Shown one piece after another: positions 1 through 7,526 of a DNA stretch of 38,769 nt (positions are counted from its first letter, which is position 1; each line of letters begins with the position of its first letter). Under the pieces are notes generated by a model. The model did not search any database and was not told the DNA's origin. It was given only the letters and a program-made list of their open reading frames with translations. This stretch comes from a virus. Location of the stretch: positions 1 to 38,769 of the IMG/VR virus record IMGVR_UViG_3300044715_000249. One strand, written 5' to 3'. The translations under genes and the position numbers were made by a program.

Positions 1-446
1 GCTCGTTCAAGTGCATCTTGTACTGCTTCTTTGCGCATGTATTGATGCAAGTATTCTAAGTATATTACTTCATGTGTCCAATGGTCAATCTTCTTATTTT
101 GTTTAATTACATATTCAATAAATAATTTAGGGTTCACAGCCCGGATATTAATAATATGACGACCAAATTTAACAAACGCTGTGTAGTATGGACTTGAGAC
201 AAAGTCAGCATAGCTCTTTAGTTTAGCTGACCCTTGTGTCAGTTCAAAGAAACGTAGGTATGCTTGTAGACCAAACTGTACGCCAACTTCCTTTTCCTGT
301 TGCCAACGACGTTTGGGCTCACAAAGATGCGCAGCCAAAGTACTTTCCTTACGAAATTCCTTTGAACAATATTTACAGGTATATGTTGGTGTAGCTTCTA
401 TAGTAGTTTTACCTTCATTCCAAGCTGATACTATGTCGTCGATCAT
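1..446 (-). CDS. Conserved phage protein with N-terminal zinc-finger motif (3' end cut off by window)
   Basis: The reading frame starts with ATG at 446 and is still open at the window edge (148 codons visible). Residues 24-42 hold Cys24-x2-Cys27, then His40-x-Cys42, the spacing of a small C2H2/C2HC zinc finger. A basic stretch follows and then a helical, aromatic-rich region (FVKFGRHIINIRA near 90). I recall similar proteins near uvsW in T4-like marine phages, where no function is established; nucleic-acid binding is an inference from the finger. The start overlaps the stop of the upstream gene as ATGA, so it is the last visible member of the uvsW operon and probably translationally coupled. 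Confidence 0.8.
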   Translation of the reverse strand, partial: MIDDIVSAWNEGKTTIEATPTYTCKYCSKEFRKESTLAAHLCEPKRRWQQEKEVGVQFGLQAYLRFFELTQGSAKLKSYADFVSSPYYTAFVKFGRHIINIRAVNPKLFIEYVIKQNKKIDHWTHEVIYLEYLHQYMRKEAVQDALER

Positions 447-910
447 TCCAACTCTTTCTTAATGGTCTTATCATCCATGCCCAGCTGTTGACCTAAGAGT
501 TTAAGACTTTTAGTATCGTTAATTGCTACCAGCACGTCGAGTTCATCTTGACGTAGGTTAGGATATAGTTTAGCAAGAAACTTTGATGCTTTGCTGTTGC
601 CTTCTTTCTTTTTGGTGCCCTGCCAATAATGACTTTGTCTGCCCATGCCCGGACTTACAGTTGTACAACATAGCCATTGTAACTTAGTGTGCTTGTTTAT
701 GTCAAAGAAGTTTTTATTTACACGTTCATTCACTGCTAGTAGATAATATGCCTGTAGGTCACTCGAACCTGTGACACTAGCACCATAACGTAGCATTAGA
801 TAGGTACTGAACTTCTTACGATCTTCTTCTGTAAAGTTATCATAGTAAGCACGATCTTTGCGATCATATGCTGCCATTTCATCGTTGATTTGTAAACTAC
901 TGCTCATCAT
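443..910 (-). CDS. Conserved T4-like phage protein, possibly clamp-loader small subunit (gp62)-like
   Basis: 155 residues beginning with two ATG codons (910 or 907). The middle part has a helical pattern (YLMLRYGASV, then LAVNERVN, then HTKLQWL) that resembles the order of helices in T4 gp62. The basic KRFxxW-type segment expected in gp62 is not clearly present, so this assignment is weak. The C-terminus ends in a helix-turn-helix-sized segment (LLGQQLGMDDKTIKKELE). The gene overlaps both neighbours by 4 bases and belongs to the uvsW operon. A safe label is conserved hypothetical protein; gp44 and RegA, the usual neighbours of gp62, are absent from the window. Confidence 0.75.
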   Translation of the reverse strand: MMSSSLQINDEMAAYDRKDRAYYDNFTEEDRKKFSTYLMLRYGASVTGSSDLQAYYLLAVNERVNKNFFDINKHTKLQWLCCTTVSPGMGRQSHYWQGTKKKEGNSKASKFLAKLYPNLRQDELDVLVAINDTKSLKLLGQQLGMDDKTIKKELE

Positions 911-1146
911 TTACCTTTGCGCAAATAACTAAGAATTCCAGTTATACTTTGTTGCATATTATTGTATTTGTACTTAAGACTTTCCAATTCTTCGGCTTGT
1001 CTATGTATTTGTAGTTGCAAATTTAGAATAACATCTTTTTGTTCTCTAATAACTTTGTCATGCGACAGCAGGTTAGGGCGCGGTGGCGCATTAGGATCCA
1101 CTGCACGTTTTTTCTTTGCTTTATATTGGTCTGGATTATACGCCAT
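907..1146 (-). CDS. Small basic protein with coiled coil
   Basis: 79 residues. The first 30 are basic and proline-rich (KAKKKRAVDPNAPPRP). Residues about 35-70 form a heptad-like helix (VIREQKDVILNLQLQIHRQ and onward) that predicts a coiled coil. There is no signal peptide or membrane segment. It overlaps the gene before it by 11 bases and the gene after it by 4, as expected for translational coupling in one operon. A DNA- or protein-binding adaptor is plausible, but I do not recognise a family. Confidence 0.7.
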   Translation of the reverse strand: MAYNPDQYKAKKKRAVDPNAPPRPNLLSHDKVIREQKDVILNLQLQIHRQAEELESLKYKYNNMQQSITGILSYLRKGK

Positions 1147-1360
1147 CTTTATATTCCTTTGATAACTTATATATCATTATAGCATGATCAAGTGCAGCTT
1201 GTAAAGTCTTATTTGTTTTTGCGGCTCGCCGAACTTCACCCCAAAGACGATCTTCTCGTATTTGGGCCATTGAATCTTTTAGTTCATTATCATCTAATGC
1301 TATTACACCTTCGTACATCATATCGTCGGTGATCACACTAGGATTAAGTTTAGTTACCAT
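1136..1360 (-). CDS. Small hypothetical protein
   Basis: 74 residues from the ATG at 1360 (MVTKLNPSV). A longer in-frame reading up to 1396 exists, but the ATG at 1360 follows the stop of the preceding small gene by one base, so I prefer it. The sequence is acidic in the middle and helical at the end (LQAALDHAIMIYKLSKEY). No family recognised. It sits in the uvsW operon, overlapping the next gene by 11 bases. Confidence 0.65.
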   Translation of the reverse strand: MVTKLNPSVITDDMMYEGVIALDDNELKDSMAQIREDRLWGEVRRAAKTNKTLQAALDHAIMIYKLSKEYKDGV

Positions 1361-1361
1361 A

Positions 1362-1532
1362 TTATCCGTTCCAGTGTCGCAGTACACCTGCAACAATAGT
1401 AAAGTTTGTCAGCAGATATGATAATACAATTATAGTACGTATTAGTGCGACTCTATCTGCTTCTTTATCAGTTGATCCAGTCTTTTCACCGAGTGCTTTG
1501 GCCCAAAGTCGCCATGCTTTTTTGTGTATCAT
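1362..1532 (-). CDS. Miniature single-span membrane protein
   Basis: 56 residues from the ATG at 1532, one base after the TAA of the preceding gene. A basic N-terminus (MIHKKAWRLWAKALGEK) is followed by one hydrophobic segment at about residues 32-50 (IRTIIVLSYLLTNFTIVAG). This predicts an inner-membrane protein with its N-terminus in the cytoplasm. A longer frame up to 1676 exists but overlaps the upstream gene deeply and has no ribosome-binding site. Function unknown. Confidence 0.6.
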   Translation of the reverse strand: MIHKKAWRLWAKALGEKTGSTDKEADRVALIRTIIVLSYLLTNFTIVAGVLRHWNG

Positions 1533-1533
1533 A

Positions 1534-2034
1534 TTACCAGATCTTTGAGTAGTCCACAATTTCACTCTGACGGCTAATATCCTTAACAAAGTACACACAC
1601 AAAGGAGCGGTGCCCGATTCAACCGGCACGGCCAACATCTGTCCGGGTTTAAGTTTAGGGAAGTACCACTTGACATCTTGATAAATGTCTACTATCTCAA
1701 TATTAAAGAATTCTGGTTTAAAGCTACTTAGGGGATTAAATGCAAACACACTAAAGCCTCGATCGTTAATACTAGTTAGCGGTATTACTTCTAGGTCACC
1801 AATGTCGGGCTCACCAATAAGTACCTGCCAGTCCACAGGCATTTTTACTATGTTGCCGCCGATGTTTAATACCAGTGCCGGGCTGTTAAATGATTCTAAA
1901 AAGATTAACGGAATAAAGAAGTAGTCTGGATTCTTTGGGTCACTATTGTCTAATATTGCAAAACGCAGATCCTCAACTTCGTCGGGGATTTCGTTCATTT
2001 CGTAGGCTTGATTTTCTAAGGTTAAGATGTGCAT
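1534..2034 (-). CDS. Hypothetical protein downstream of uvsW
   Basis: 166 residues, acidic, with many predicted beta strands, and no membrane segment or obvious catalytic motif. The start at 2034 lies 3 bases after the uvsW stop; a second in-frame ATG (MNEIPDEVED, residue 13) is an alternative. Its position in the uvsW operon suggests expression with recombination functions, but the protein itself is not recognised. Confidence 0.75.
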   Translation of the reverse strand: MHILTLENQAYEMNEIPDEVEDLRFAILDNSDPKNPDYFFIPLIFLESFNSPALVLNIGGNIVKMPVDWQVLIGEPDIGDLEVIPLTSINDRGFSVFAFNPLSSFKPEFFNIEIVDIYQDVKWYFPKLKPGQMLAVPVESGTAPLCVYFVKDISRQSEIVDYSKIW

Positions 2035-2037
2035 GTG

Positions 2038-3495
2038 TTACTTCCACTCCGTTTTTTCTACCGCATAAGGATAGTTTGCTTCTGTATAAAATTTCTTTCT
2101 GACTGTAAGATGCCGTTTAGCAAACTTACAAGTTGATGTTACGTCCCAGATTTGGACGAAGTCTTTGTCTTCCGCTTTGCGAATGCCACGCCCGATACTC
2201 TGGATGACCCTGACAAAAGATTTACCAGGTTCGATAAGCACAAGATTAAAAATACGAGGAATGTTAAGACCAACAGCCGCAACGCCATAAGTGGCAACAG
2301 CAACAAAGTCATCGCCTGTTGCAAACTCATCATAGCTTTCTTTACGGTCATCTGCTTTAGTTCCTCCACTGACAAACACAGCATTATTAATCTTTTCAAT
2401 TAATGCCTTGCCTGGTGCAATACGGTCAACTAGCACAAGTGTGTTGCCTGTCTTACGTACTGTTTCTACTAGTTTACTTATGTAATCTAGACGTGCTTCG
2501 GTCTCTAATAGATAACGCAGTTCGCTTTGGTAGTCTTTATACTCCACATGATCAATTAACTGTAAGATGTTTACGTGACAGTTAGCAAGTACACCCTGGT
2601 CCTGCAATTCACTGGCACTCAAACGGCCAATAACCTCGCCTAATGAACACTTTAGGCTCATAAATTCGTACATTTCTTTAGGTATTGTGCCTGTTAATCC
2701 CCACCGGATCGGAATATGTGCCATTACACCAGTAAGTAATGTTTTAAGTGCATCTGCTTTGGCCATGTGTACTTCATCAACCATAACACAAATAACATCT
2801 TCTAGAAATTCCATTATAGTAATGTCAGCTTCGTGTGCTTTGGTATTTTTAAGTAGAATGTTTAGACTCTGCCAAGTACAGATTGTATGCTGATGCCCAA
2901 ACTCTTTACGGTCACCGAAATACACACCAACGTCTAATCCTAAGTTGATGTAGTCTGCTTCTGTTTGTGTAACTAACGATTTATTTGGTACGATTACTAT
3001 AGTACGACCATACTGCTCACAGCTATAGCTAAGTGCCGCAGTGATCAATGTCTTGCCTGCACCTGTGGCAATTTCCTGTAGACACTGCGGATTCTCAAGA
3101 AACTTGTTAATAATCTCAATTTGATAATCTCTAAGCACAACTGGCTGACCTGCAATTGTATGTTTAGCTGGCCAAACTTTATGTGCAAATGTAGCTTCTG
3201 TTACCTGCGTAAAATCAAACTGTGTACGATAGTCGCGTAGGTCTTCTAGCTCAATATCATATCCACGCTCGTCAATGTAGGGTAACATTTCAGCAAGCAG
3301 ATTAGTGTAGGTACTGCCACCCAATTGAAAGTATGCTACCTTGCCATCCCAGCGACCAAGACGTACACTTGGTAGGTAACGTGCACCTGGTATTTCATAC
3401 TTAAATTTGTTTGCAAGATATTTGCGTTCTGTAAGTTCAAGTCCATCTAACTTACAGTTCACTTCATCTTTAATTATAATTTTACAGGTTGCCAT
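2038..3495 (-). CDS. uvsW: UvsW-type ATP-dependent RNA-DNA/DNA helicase
   Basis: 485 residues, close to the T4 UvsW length. An N-terminal substrate-binding domain (1-110) is followed by a superfamily 2 helicase core: Walker A ATGAGKT at 143-149, motif II DEVH at 240-243, motif III-like GLTGT at 266-270, and motif VI QSIGRGIRK at 432-440. In T4, UvsW unwinds R-loops and branched DNA, remodels stalled forks and helps shift replication from origin-dependent to recombination-dependent mode. The start codon overlaps the stop of the upstream gene by one base. Confidence 0.96.
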   Translation of the reverse strand: MATCKIIIKDEVNCKLDGLELTERKYLANKFKYEIPGARYLPSVRLGRWDGKVAYFQLGGSTYTNLLAEMLPYIDERGYDIELEDLRDYRTQFDFTQVTEATFAHKVWPAKHTIAGQPVVLRDYQIEIINKFLENPQCLQEIATGAGKTLITAALSYSCEQYGRTIVIVPNKSLVTQTEADYINLGLDVGVYFGDRKEFGHQHTICTWQSLNILLKNTKAHEADITIMEFLEDVICVMVDEVHMAKADALKTLLTGVMAHIPIRWGLTGTIPKEMYEFMSLKCSLGEVIGRLSASELQDQGVLANCHVNILQLIDHVEYKDYQSELRYLLETEARLDYISKLVETVRKTGNTLVLVDRIAPGKALIEKINNAVFVSGGTKADDRKESYDEFATGDDFVAVATYGVAAVGLNIPRIFNLVLIEPGKSFVRVIQSIGRGIRKAEDKDFVQIWDVTSTCKFAKRHLTVRKKFYTEANYPYAVEKTEWK

Positions 3496-4616
3496 TAATC
3501 GTTTTCTCTTAATTTGGTATTGGTGCAGTAGGCTATCTTTTCTGCTTGGTTAATCCATTCCATACGTTTGCCGCCGTACATCATTTCCACAGTGGAGACC
3601 AACAATGGTATTGAGTAATTCCATGTGGACGGAATCTTATTTGCATACACTACTTTAACATAATTTATATTGTAATCGCAAGTCTTTGTTTTACCACTAT
3701 AGTTAAAACGGACAATTTCATCTTCAGCGAATCTACTCAAGTCTATATTTACCGATGACATAGTTGGATCATAAATGCATATAGGATAACGATTGGTTAA
3801 CTCTGCGTATGAAAATAGAAATGACAAAGCATCTTCTGTCATAGGCAAATGTATATCACGTTTACTGCCGAATATATCTAACAGTGTGGGTCGTACTAGA
3901 TTGTCATCATAGGTATAACCTAACACACCAGAATTGTCAATTAATGCCAGTGCATTATCGGGGCCAAATCCGCCTAACTTGGTGTTAATATATTCAATTA
4001 AACTATCAGCAGCATTGGTAATTTCATACCCAGTGTCTGTACGCACTAGTTTAATTTCGTATGTACTAGCTTCGCACTCCATGATCAAATTAAACAAGTT
4101 TTGTACGAGTGGATCAATTTCAAATTGATTTATTTCGCCCCAGGTCACAGCCCAATTTACATTAGATTCGGTGATGGCCAAATACCAAACCTTTTCTTCT
4201 TGATTGTACTTCATACTACCTTGACTTATATTACGTTCTTCTTGTATAGCTTTAATCATTGGTAGGTCGTAGGGAAAGCGTACACCGATACGTTCATCAT
4301 CTAACCAAATTTGTTTTGATCTATTAACAACTCGTACTGGTTTACGAAACTGCGGAATTTCTGCCGGTGTTACATCAATACCGAATCGTGCAAACTGTTT
4401 GCGGTATTTAAGCACTAACCGTACAGCAAGATCTGCTTGTCTATCTGTTAAGGCGCCACCCCAATAGGTATGTGCGCTCATGCTTTCAACAATAGTAATA
4501 TCATAACGTGCTAAGTTGATAATAGGAGGCTCGGGAGGGTTAACGATTACCAACGTACCAGGTGTGTGGCCGCCTAGCAGTTCCAAATAGTCTTCGATGT
4601 GATTATAAGATATCAT
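3495..4616 (-). CDS. Hypothetical protein with HARP-like segment, coupled to uvsW
   Basis: 373 residues. Around residues 110-145 there is a segment (VRFPYDLPMIKAI, then KYNQEEKVWYLAI) with the pattern of the HARP/annealing-helicase accessory domain, in which a protein meets a flat substrate through 'W-x-KxxKxW'-like strands. No helicase motifs follow, so it is not itself a motor. Sharing a one-base junction with uvsW suggests a partner or substrate-recognition role, which is inference. A sigma-70 promoter lies 6 bases upstream of the ATG and there is no room for a Shine-Dalgarno, so the message may be leaderless. Confidence 0.8.
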   Translation of the reverse strand: MISYNHIEDYLELLGGHTPGTLVIVNPPEPPIINLARYDITIVESMSAHTYWGGALTDRQADLAVRLVLKYRKQFARFGIDVTPAEIPQFRKPVRVVNRSKQIWLDDERIGVRFPYDLPMIKAIQEERNISQGSMKYNQEEKVWYLAITESNVNWAVTWGEINQFEIDPLVQNLFNLIMECEASTYEIKLVRTDTGYEITNAADSLIEYINTKLGGFGPDNALALIDNSGVLGYTYDDNLVRPTLLDIFGSKRDIHLPMTEDALSFLFSYAELTNRYPICIYDPTMSSVNIDLSRFAEDEIVRFNYSGKTKTCDYNINYVKVVYANKIPSTWNYSIPLLVSTVEMMYGGKRMEWINQAEKIAYCTNTKLREND

Positions 4617-4622
4617 AGTATT

Positions 4623-4651
4623 AGTATACTTGATTGTTTTAAGTAAATCAA
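4623..4651 (-). promoter_or_regulatory. Sigma-70 promoter of the uvsW operon
   Basis: On the minus strand TTGATT (4646-4651), a 17-base spacer and TATACT (4623-4628). The ATG of the first gene begins 6 bases after the -10 hexamer, at the expected transcription start, so the transcript would have almost no leader. Confidence 0.8.
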
Positions 4652-4655
4652 CCGA

Positions 4656-4681
4656 TAAAAAAAGGCACTAAAAAGTGCCTT
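4656..4681 (-). terminator. Rho-independent terminator
   Basis: Perfect 8-bp stem (4662-4669 with 4674-4681, AAGGCACT/AGTGCCTT) with a 4-base loop. On the minus strand it is followed by a run of T. It ends the unit containing the 109-residue gene at 4703 and lies just upstream of the uvsW operon promoter. Confidence 0.88.
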
Positions 4682-4702
4682 GTTAGTAAACTAATTCCTT
4701 AT

Positions 4703-5032
4703 TTAAAAATCAATATCAAATTTAGCGTCGTTAACCCAGCTCGCAACATCTGCACCATATTCTAATATAGTATTATGGTCTACAGTTTGTATTAAGTAGT
4801 CGGAGAAATCTGTGTCATCACATGCGTCAGTTTCCCAATATGCGTTGTATGCTACTCCGATTGGTGTGTTCCATCCTGCTAACCATTCGTAGCCATCATC
4901 ATTTCCTATGCCAGAAATACGATGAACTCCGCGCTCTATTTTTATTGCGGCTTTTTTAACGGCAGGATTAACAACAGGCACTTCGGCTTCTGTAATCAAG
5001 TCTGCAAACTTTCTAAAAAATTCCGTTGTCAT
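4703..5032 (-). CDS. Hypothetical acidic protein, possibly late-expressed
   Basis: 109 residues from the ATG at 5032 (MTTEFFRKFADLITEAE), preceded by CAGGA about 10 bases upstream. A frame up to 5095 would add 21 residues but runs across a late-promoter-like ATAAATA and lacks a ribosome-binding site. The N-terminal amphipathic helix FRKFADLITEAE resembles the N-termini of several virion proteins of T4-like marine phages. The rest is acidic and rich in aromatic residues. Function unknown; late expression would fit a virion or assembly protein. Confidence 0.75.
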   Translation of the reverse strand: MTTEFFRKFADLITEAEVPVVNPAVKKAAIKIERGVHRISGIGNDDGYEWLAGWNTPIGVAYNAYWETDACDDTDFSDYLIQTVDHNTILEYGADVASWVNDAKFDIDF

Positions 5033-5054
5033 TTCAATAATTCCTGTATAAAGA

Positions 5055-5061
5055 TATTTAT
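5055..5061 (-). promoter_or_regulatory. T4-type late promoter motif
   Basis: ATAAATA on the minus strand in the context GATAAATATC, 22 bases before the preferred ATG at 5032. It matches the T4 late consensus TATAAATA in 7 of 8 positions. Confidence 0.5.
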
Positions 5062-5107
5062 CATTATCAAAAAAAAGCTCAACGTAGTTAAACATTGAGC
5101 TTTGAGG

Positions 5108-5143
5108 ACGTTACACTAGGAGCATGACTGTGCAGTGTAACGT
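5108..5143. repeat. Perfect 10-bp inverted repeat in an intergenic gap
   Basis: ACGTTACACT (5108-5117) pairs with AGTGTAACGT (5134-5143) around a 16-base loop that can itself form a GCA/TGC pairing. No T-run follows on the minus strand, so it is not a standard terminator. It lies between the 56-residue membrane protein and the 109-residue protein; an RNA processing or protein-binding site is possible. Confidence 0.7.
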
Positions 5144-5150
5144 AAAACTG

Positions 5151-5321
5151 TTATCGAGGACGGAGAGTGTAATTTACTGCTACAATGAAAGCATCCAATA
5201 CTGCGCCTGGATAGTTGTGTTTGCCCATATCCACAAAGAAACACATAACAAATAAACCAATGAAGAACCATGTTAGTTGTCGATCATTTTCATGCAACCA
5301 AAAACGAATTTTATTCCACAT
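5151..5321 (-). CDS. Miniature membrane protein (56 aa)
   Basis: 56 residues, MWNKIRFWLHENDRQ then a hydrophobic span (WFFIGLFVMCFFV, about residues 18-30), ending in TLRPR. A strong Shine-Dalgarno AAGGAG stands 8 bases before the ATG at 5321. It is the last of three tandem mini membrane proteins after the AAA+ ATPase, with 3 bases between it and the preceding gene. No family recognised. A role at the host inner membrane is the natural inference. Confidence 0.75.
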   Translation of the reverse strand: MWNKIRFWLHENDRQLTWFFIGLFVMCFFVDMGKHNYPGAVLDAFIVAVNYTLRPR

Positions 5322-5324
5322 ATA

Positions 5325-5468
5325 CTACTCCTTGTTAGCTAATTTTTCAGATAATTTTTTTAGTTTATCTACAGCTTCATCGTAACGGACCCAAGATTCA
5401 TGCGCACGACCAAAACAATAACCAATAAACACAAACCAAACCACGCTTAACCAATATTGCCATTCCAT
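5325..5468 (-). CDS. Miniature membrane protein (47 aa)
   Basis: 47 residues: a very hydrophobic, tryptophan-rich N-terminal span (WLSVVWFVFIGYCFG, residues 6-20) and a charged helical tail (DEAVDKLKKLSEKLANKE). A strong AAGGAG lies 8 bases before the ATG at 5468. The shape is that of an N-terminally anchored protein with a short coiled-coil tail. It is the middle gene of the three-gene cassette; function unknown. Confidence 0.75.
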   Translation of the reverse strand: MEWQYWLSVVWFVFIGYCFGRAHESWVRYDEAVDKLKKLSEKLANKE

Positions 5469-5479
5469 ATTAAATCTCC

Positions 5480-5611
5480 TTAGTCTTTACCGCTAGCTAA
5501 AAGAATTACGGTAAGTAGGAACCACCAAGCACTCCAATCCTGCCAACCTACTAGGTAAACGGTACCTCCTAGTAGGATTAAATTATAAATCATTGCCAAC
5601 AGCAATTTCAT
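5480..5611 (-). CDS. Miniature membrane protein (43 aa)
   Basis: 43 residues, almost all hydrophobic: MKLLLAMIYNLILLGG, then WWFLLTVILLASG, so two short spans are possible. Its ATG at 5611 overlaps the TAA of the AAA+ ATPase (TAATG), so translation is probably coupled to the ATPase. With the two following genes it forms a cassette of small membrane proteins. A holin-like or superinfection-exclusion role is conceivable but not shown by sequence. Confidence 0.72.
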   Translation of the reverse strand: MKLLLAMIYNLILLGGTVYLVGWQDWSAWWFLLTVILLASGKD

Positions 5612-6633
5612 TATGCTGCCTTCATACAAGTTGTTTTAGCCATGCTTTCCCAAGTGTTAGGAAAACTCTTGTATAGCTGTGCTACTTTAATTGCCATACG
5701 CAAACTCATCTCACGCATTTTGTTTTTGTTAGCATCCAAAAAGTCAATAATAACATCTTGTCCAACTTCGCTAATGCCTAAGTCACTAAACATCTCGCCT
5801 TGTTTAGCAATCTGTCTAATACGCAATACTTTATCACGCATTGTATCTAATGTCAAATCTAAATAGTGACAGCGCGACTGTAATGCTTCTAAGTGATCTT
5901 TCAAACGTTGTGACTTAACTGCGTCAAATTTTAAGTTAGTAATAAAAATTACACTACCTTTAAATTGGAAACTGTTAGGAATATCTTCTTGTTTTAGTAC
6001 ACGTGATTCTGACAACCAGCTAATCTTACGTGACTTACCACTGTCTAGCGCACCTTTAAGCAAGTTCAAACTAACATCATCAAATAGTATGCTATCACAG
6101 TCATCAAACACAATAACGCTGTTAGCATCACTATACTCGTACAATACCTTGTACAAACCAATAGCACTAGCACTACCTTTAACCACAGTGTGTTTAGGTT
6201 TTGCATTAGCAATGTTTTGGAATAAGTTTGCTTTGTCAATTTGTGCTTCCACTGTGTAGCTTTTACCCACACCCGGAGGTCCACTTACAATCATCGCACG
6301 TATATCACCGTTCAATACTGCCTTAGTCATTTCGTCAAGCATTTCAAAACGCAAGCCAATATCAGCAATACGTTCTTCGTCTGACTGTTTGCTAGTTGCG
6401 TCTACTTCTTTAGCAGTTACTACACCAGTATACTCGTCAGCATGTACAAACTCAATGTCTGTAGGACTTTCTACTAATACTCTAATTTTATCTTTACCAA
6501 ACTGCCCTGTACCATCAACAGTAATAAAGCCGCCTTTAGCACCAACAGTATAATGTTTTACCAGTGGAAATACTTCGTTTTTAATTTCAGTGTTTCTATA
6601 ACTACCATTTTTAATTTTAACAAAACCAGTCAT
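5611..6633 (-). CDS. AAA+ ATPase
   Basis: 340 residues. An N-terminal region (1-95) of unknown fold precedes one AAA+ module: Walker A GPPGVGKS at 118-125, Walker B VIVFDDCD at 173-180, a sensor-1-like SVIFITN at 227-233, and Arg254 in the region where an arginine finger would sit. It is not the clamp-loader gp44 (different N-terminus and no SRC motif in context). Such ATPases occur in many T4-like phages without a firm assignment. A sigma-70 promoter at 6669-6697 gives an early message with about a 30-base leader. It is coupled to a run of three tiny membrane proteins. Confidence 0.88.
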   Translation of the reverse strand: MTGFVKIKNGSYRNTEIKNEVFPLVKHYTVGAKGGFITVDGTGQFGKDKIRVLVESPTDIEFVHADEYTGVVTAKEVDATSKQSDEERIADIGLRFEMLDEMTKAVLNGDIRAMIVSGPPGVGKSYTVEAQIDKANLFQNIANAKPKHTVVKGSASAIGLYKVLYEYSDANSVIVFDDCDSILFDDVSLNLLKGALDSGKSRKISWLSESRVLKQEDIPNSFQFKGSVIFITNLKFDAVKSQRLKDHLEALQSRCHYLDLTLDTMRDKVLRIRQIAKQGEMFSDLGISEVGQDVIIDFLDANKNKMREMSLRMAIKVAQLYKSFPNTWESMAKTTCMKAA

Positions 6634-6668
6634 TTATTGCTCCTTTTGTTGTTTTCTTAGTATTCGTA

Positions 6669-6697
6669 ATTATAGCACCTCTGCGTGTGCTTGTCAA
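6669..6697 (-). promoter_or_regulatory. Consensus sigma-70 promoter before the AAA+ ATPase
   Basis: TTGACA (6692-6697), 17-base spacer, TATAAT (6669-6674), both hexamers perfect. The -35 lies a few bases before the stop codon region of the preceding gene (stop at 6703). Confidence 0.93.
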
Positions 6698-6702
6698 CCG
6701 CT

Positions 6703-6990
6703 TTAGTAATTAAGTTCGCGGAAGTCGGAGTATGGAATTGTGTAGTTGTTAGCACGAATTATTGTGACTAACTCTTTTGCCGCCGCGTTGTAAAAACGTG
6801 CGTATTGACGAACTTGTAGACCGCTACGTTCACCGTCGCAGGTTAAGTTCTCTGGGCTTAGGTCATTGTCTAAACTGTCATACAAATTTTGACAATCACG
6901 TTCTGATAAGTTATTAACATCGTAGGTTACATTATTGAAAATACGTGCCCAAGCATTTTTTTGTTCAATGTATTGTGCTAGATTTTTCAT
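6703..6990 (-). CDS. Small hypothetical protein
   Basis: 95 residues from the ATG at 6990 with GGAGCAAC just upstream. Helical, with two cysteines (C34 and C51) and a tyrosine-rich C-terminus. No membrane segment and no family recognised. It is transcribed from its own consensus promoter at 7023-7051 and followed at once by another promoter, so it may be a monocistronic early gene with read-through into the ATPase unit. Confidence 0.75.
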   Translation of the reverse strand: MKNLAQYIEQKNAWARIFNNVTYDVNNLSERDCQNLYDSLDNDLSPENLTCDGERSGLQVRQYARFYNAAAKELVTIIRANNYTIPYSDFRELNY

Positions 6991-7022
6991 TAGTTGCTCC
7001 GTTTTGTTAGTGTATGTATAGC

Positions 7023-7051
7023 ATTATACAGTCATTTTACCAAAATGTCAA
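7023..7051 (-). promoter_or_regulatory. Consensus sigma-70 promoter
   Basis: TTGACA (7046-7051), 17-base spacer, TATAAT (7023-7028), all perfect. It overlaps the last codons and stop (7032) of the upstream gene and drives the 95-residue gene ending at 6703. Confidence 0.93.
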
Positions 7052-7259
7052 CCGTTTTAAATGGACTATCTTTGAGTGCAATCTTCTCAAACTTGCGACC
7101 GCGTTTGTCAAACTTGGCCTTGTGATCAAAGTAGATAGGAAGACCTTCGCCCCATTTTTGATAACCAATGACCCGTTCACCACTCATTAGGTAAACATGG
7201 TTTGGCTGTCGATAGTCTACCTTCCACTCTGTTACTTCACGAATAACTTCAATAGCCAT
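7032..7259 (-). CDS. Small basic hypothetical protein
   Basis: 75 residues, rich in Lys and aromatic residues, with a predicted beta-rich core (NHVYLMSGERVIGYQKWG) and a basic run FDKRGRKFEK. No signal peptide. The ATG at 7259 overlaps the stop of the upstream gene by one base, so the two are co-transcribed. Its 3' end doubles as the -35 region of the next promoter. Function unknown. Confidence 0.72.
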   Translation of the reverse strand: MAIEVIREVTEWKVDYRQPNHVYLMSGERVIGYQKWGEGLPIYFDHKAKFDKRGRKFEKIALKDSPFKTVDILVK

Positions 7260-7459
7260 TATTGTGCTAACTTTGTGAAAATACTTTGTTGGAGTTCTGC
7301 TACTTCGTCGTTGGGTACATAATAATCCGTTGTAGGATCATAGTATTCGCCGGCAGGTGCGTCATAATATAACACACGACCGTTGGGATAATGGAATGGA
7401 CCTTCTAAGCCCTTGCGTGGGCCATATTCTTTGCCATTTTGAAAAACTGTGTAAGCCAT
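7259..7459 (-). CDS. Small tyrosine-rich hypothetical protein
   Basis: 66 residues with many Tyr, Pro and Gly (for example GRVLYYDAPAGEYYDP) and an acidic end. AAGGAATAG lies upstream of the ATG at 7459 and a perfect sigma-70 promoter at 7491-7519. Co-transcribed with the 75-residue gene. No family recognised. Confidence 0.72.
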   Translation of the reverse strand: MAYTVFQNGKEYGPRKGLEGPFHYPNGRVLYYDAPAGEYYDPTTDYYVPNDEVAELQQSIFTKLAQ

Positions 7460-7490
7460 TTGTCTATTCCTTATTAACTAAACAAATGCT

Positions 7491-7519
7491 ATTATACGTT
7501 CTTTTGGTGTGGTTGTCAA
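7491..7519 (-). promoter_or_regulatory. Consensus sigma-70 promoter
   Basis: TTGACA (7514-7519), 17-base spacer, TATAAT (7491-7496), both hexamers perfect. It drives the pair of small genes at 7259-7459 and 7032-7259 and starts 8 bases beyond the stop of the gene before it. Confidence 0.93.
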
Positions 7520-7526
7520 CCGTTAT

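Noticed and set aside
443-910. Firm assignment as clamp-loader gp62
   Set aside because: Only a general helical resemblance; the KRFxxW-like segment and neighbours gp44/RegA are not seen.
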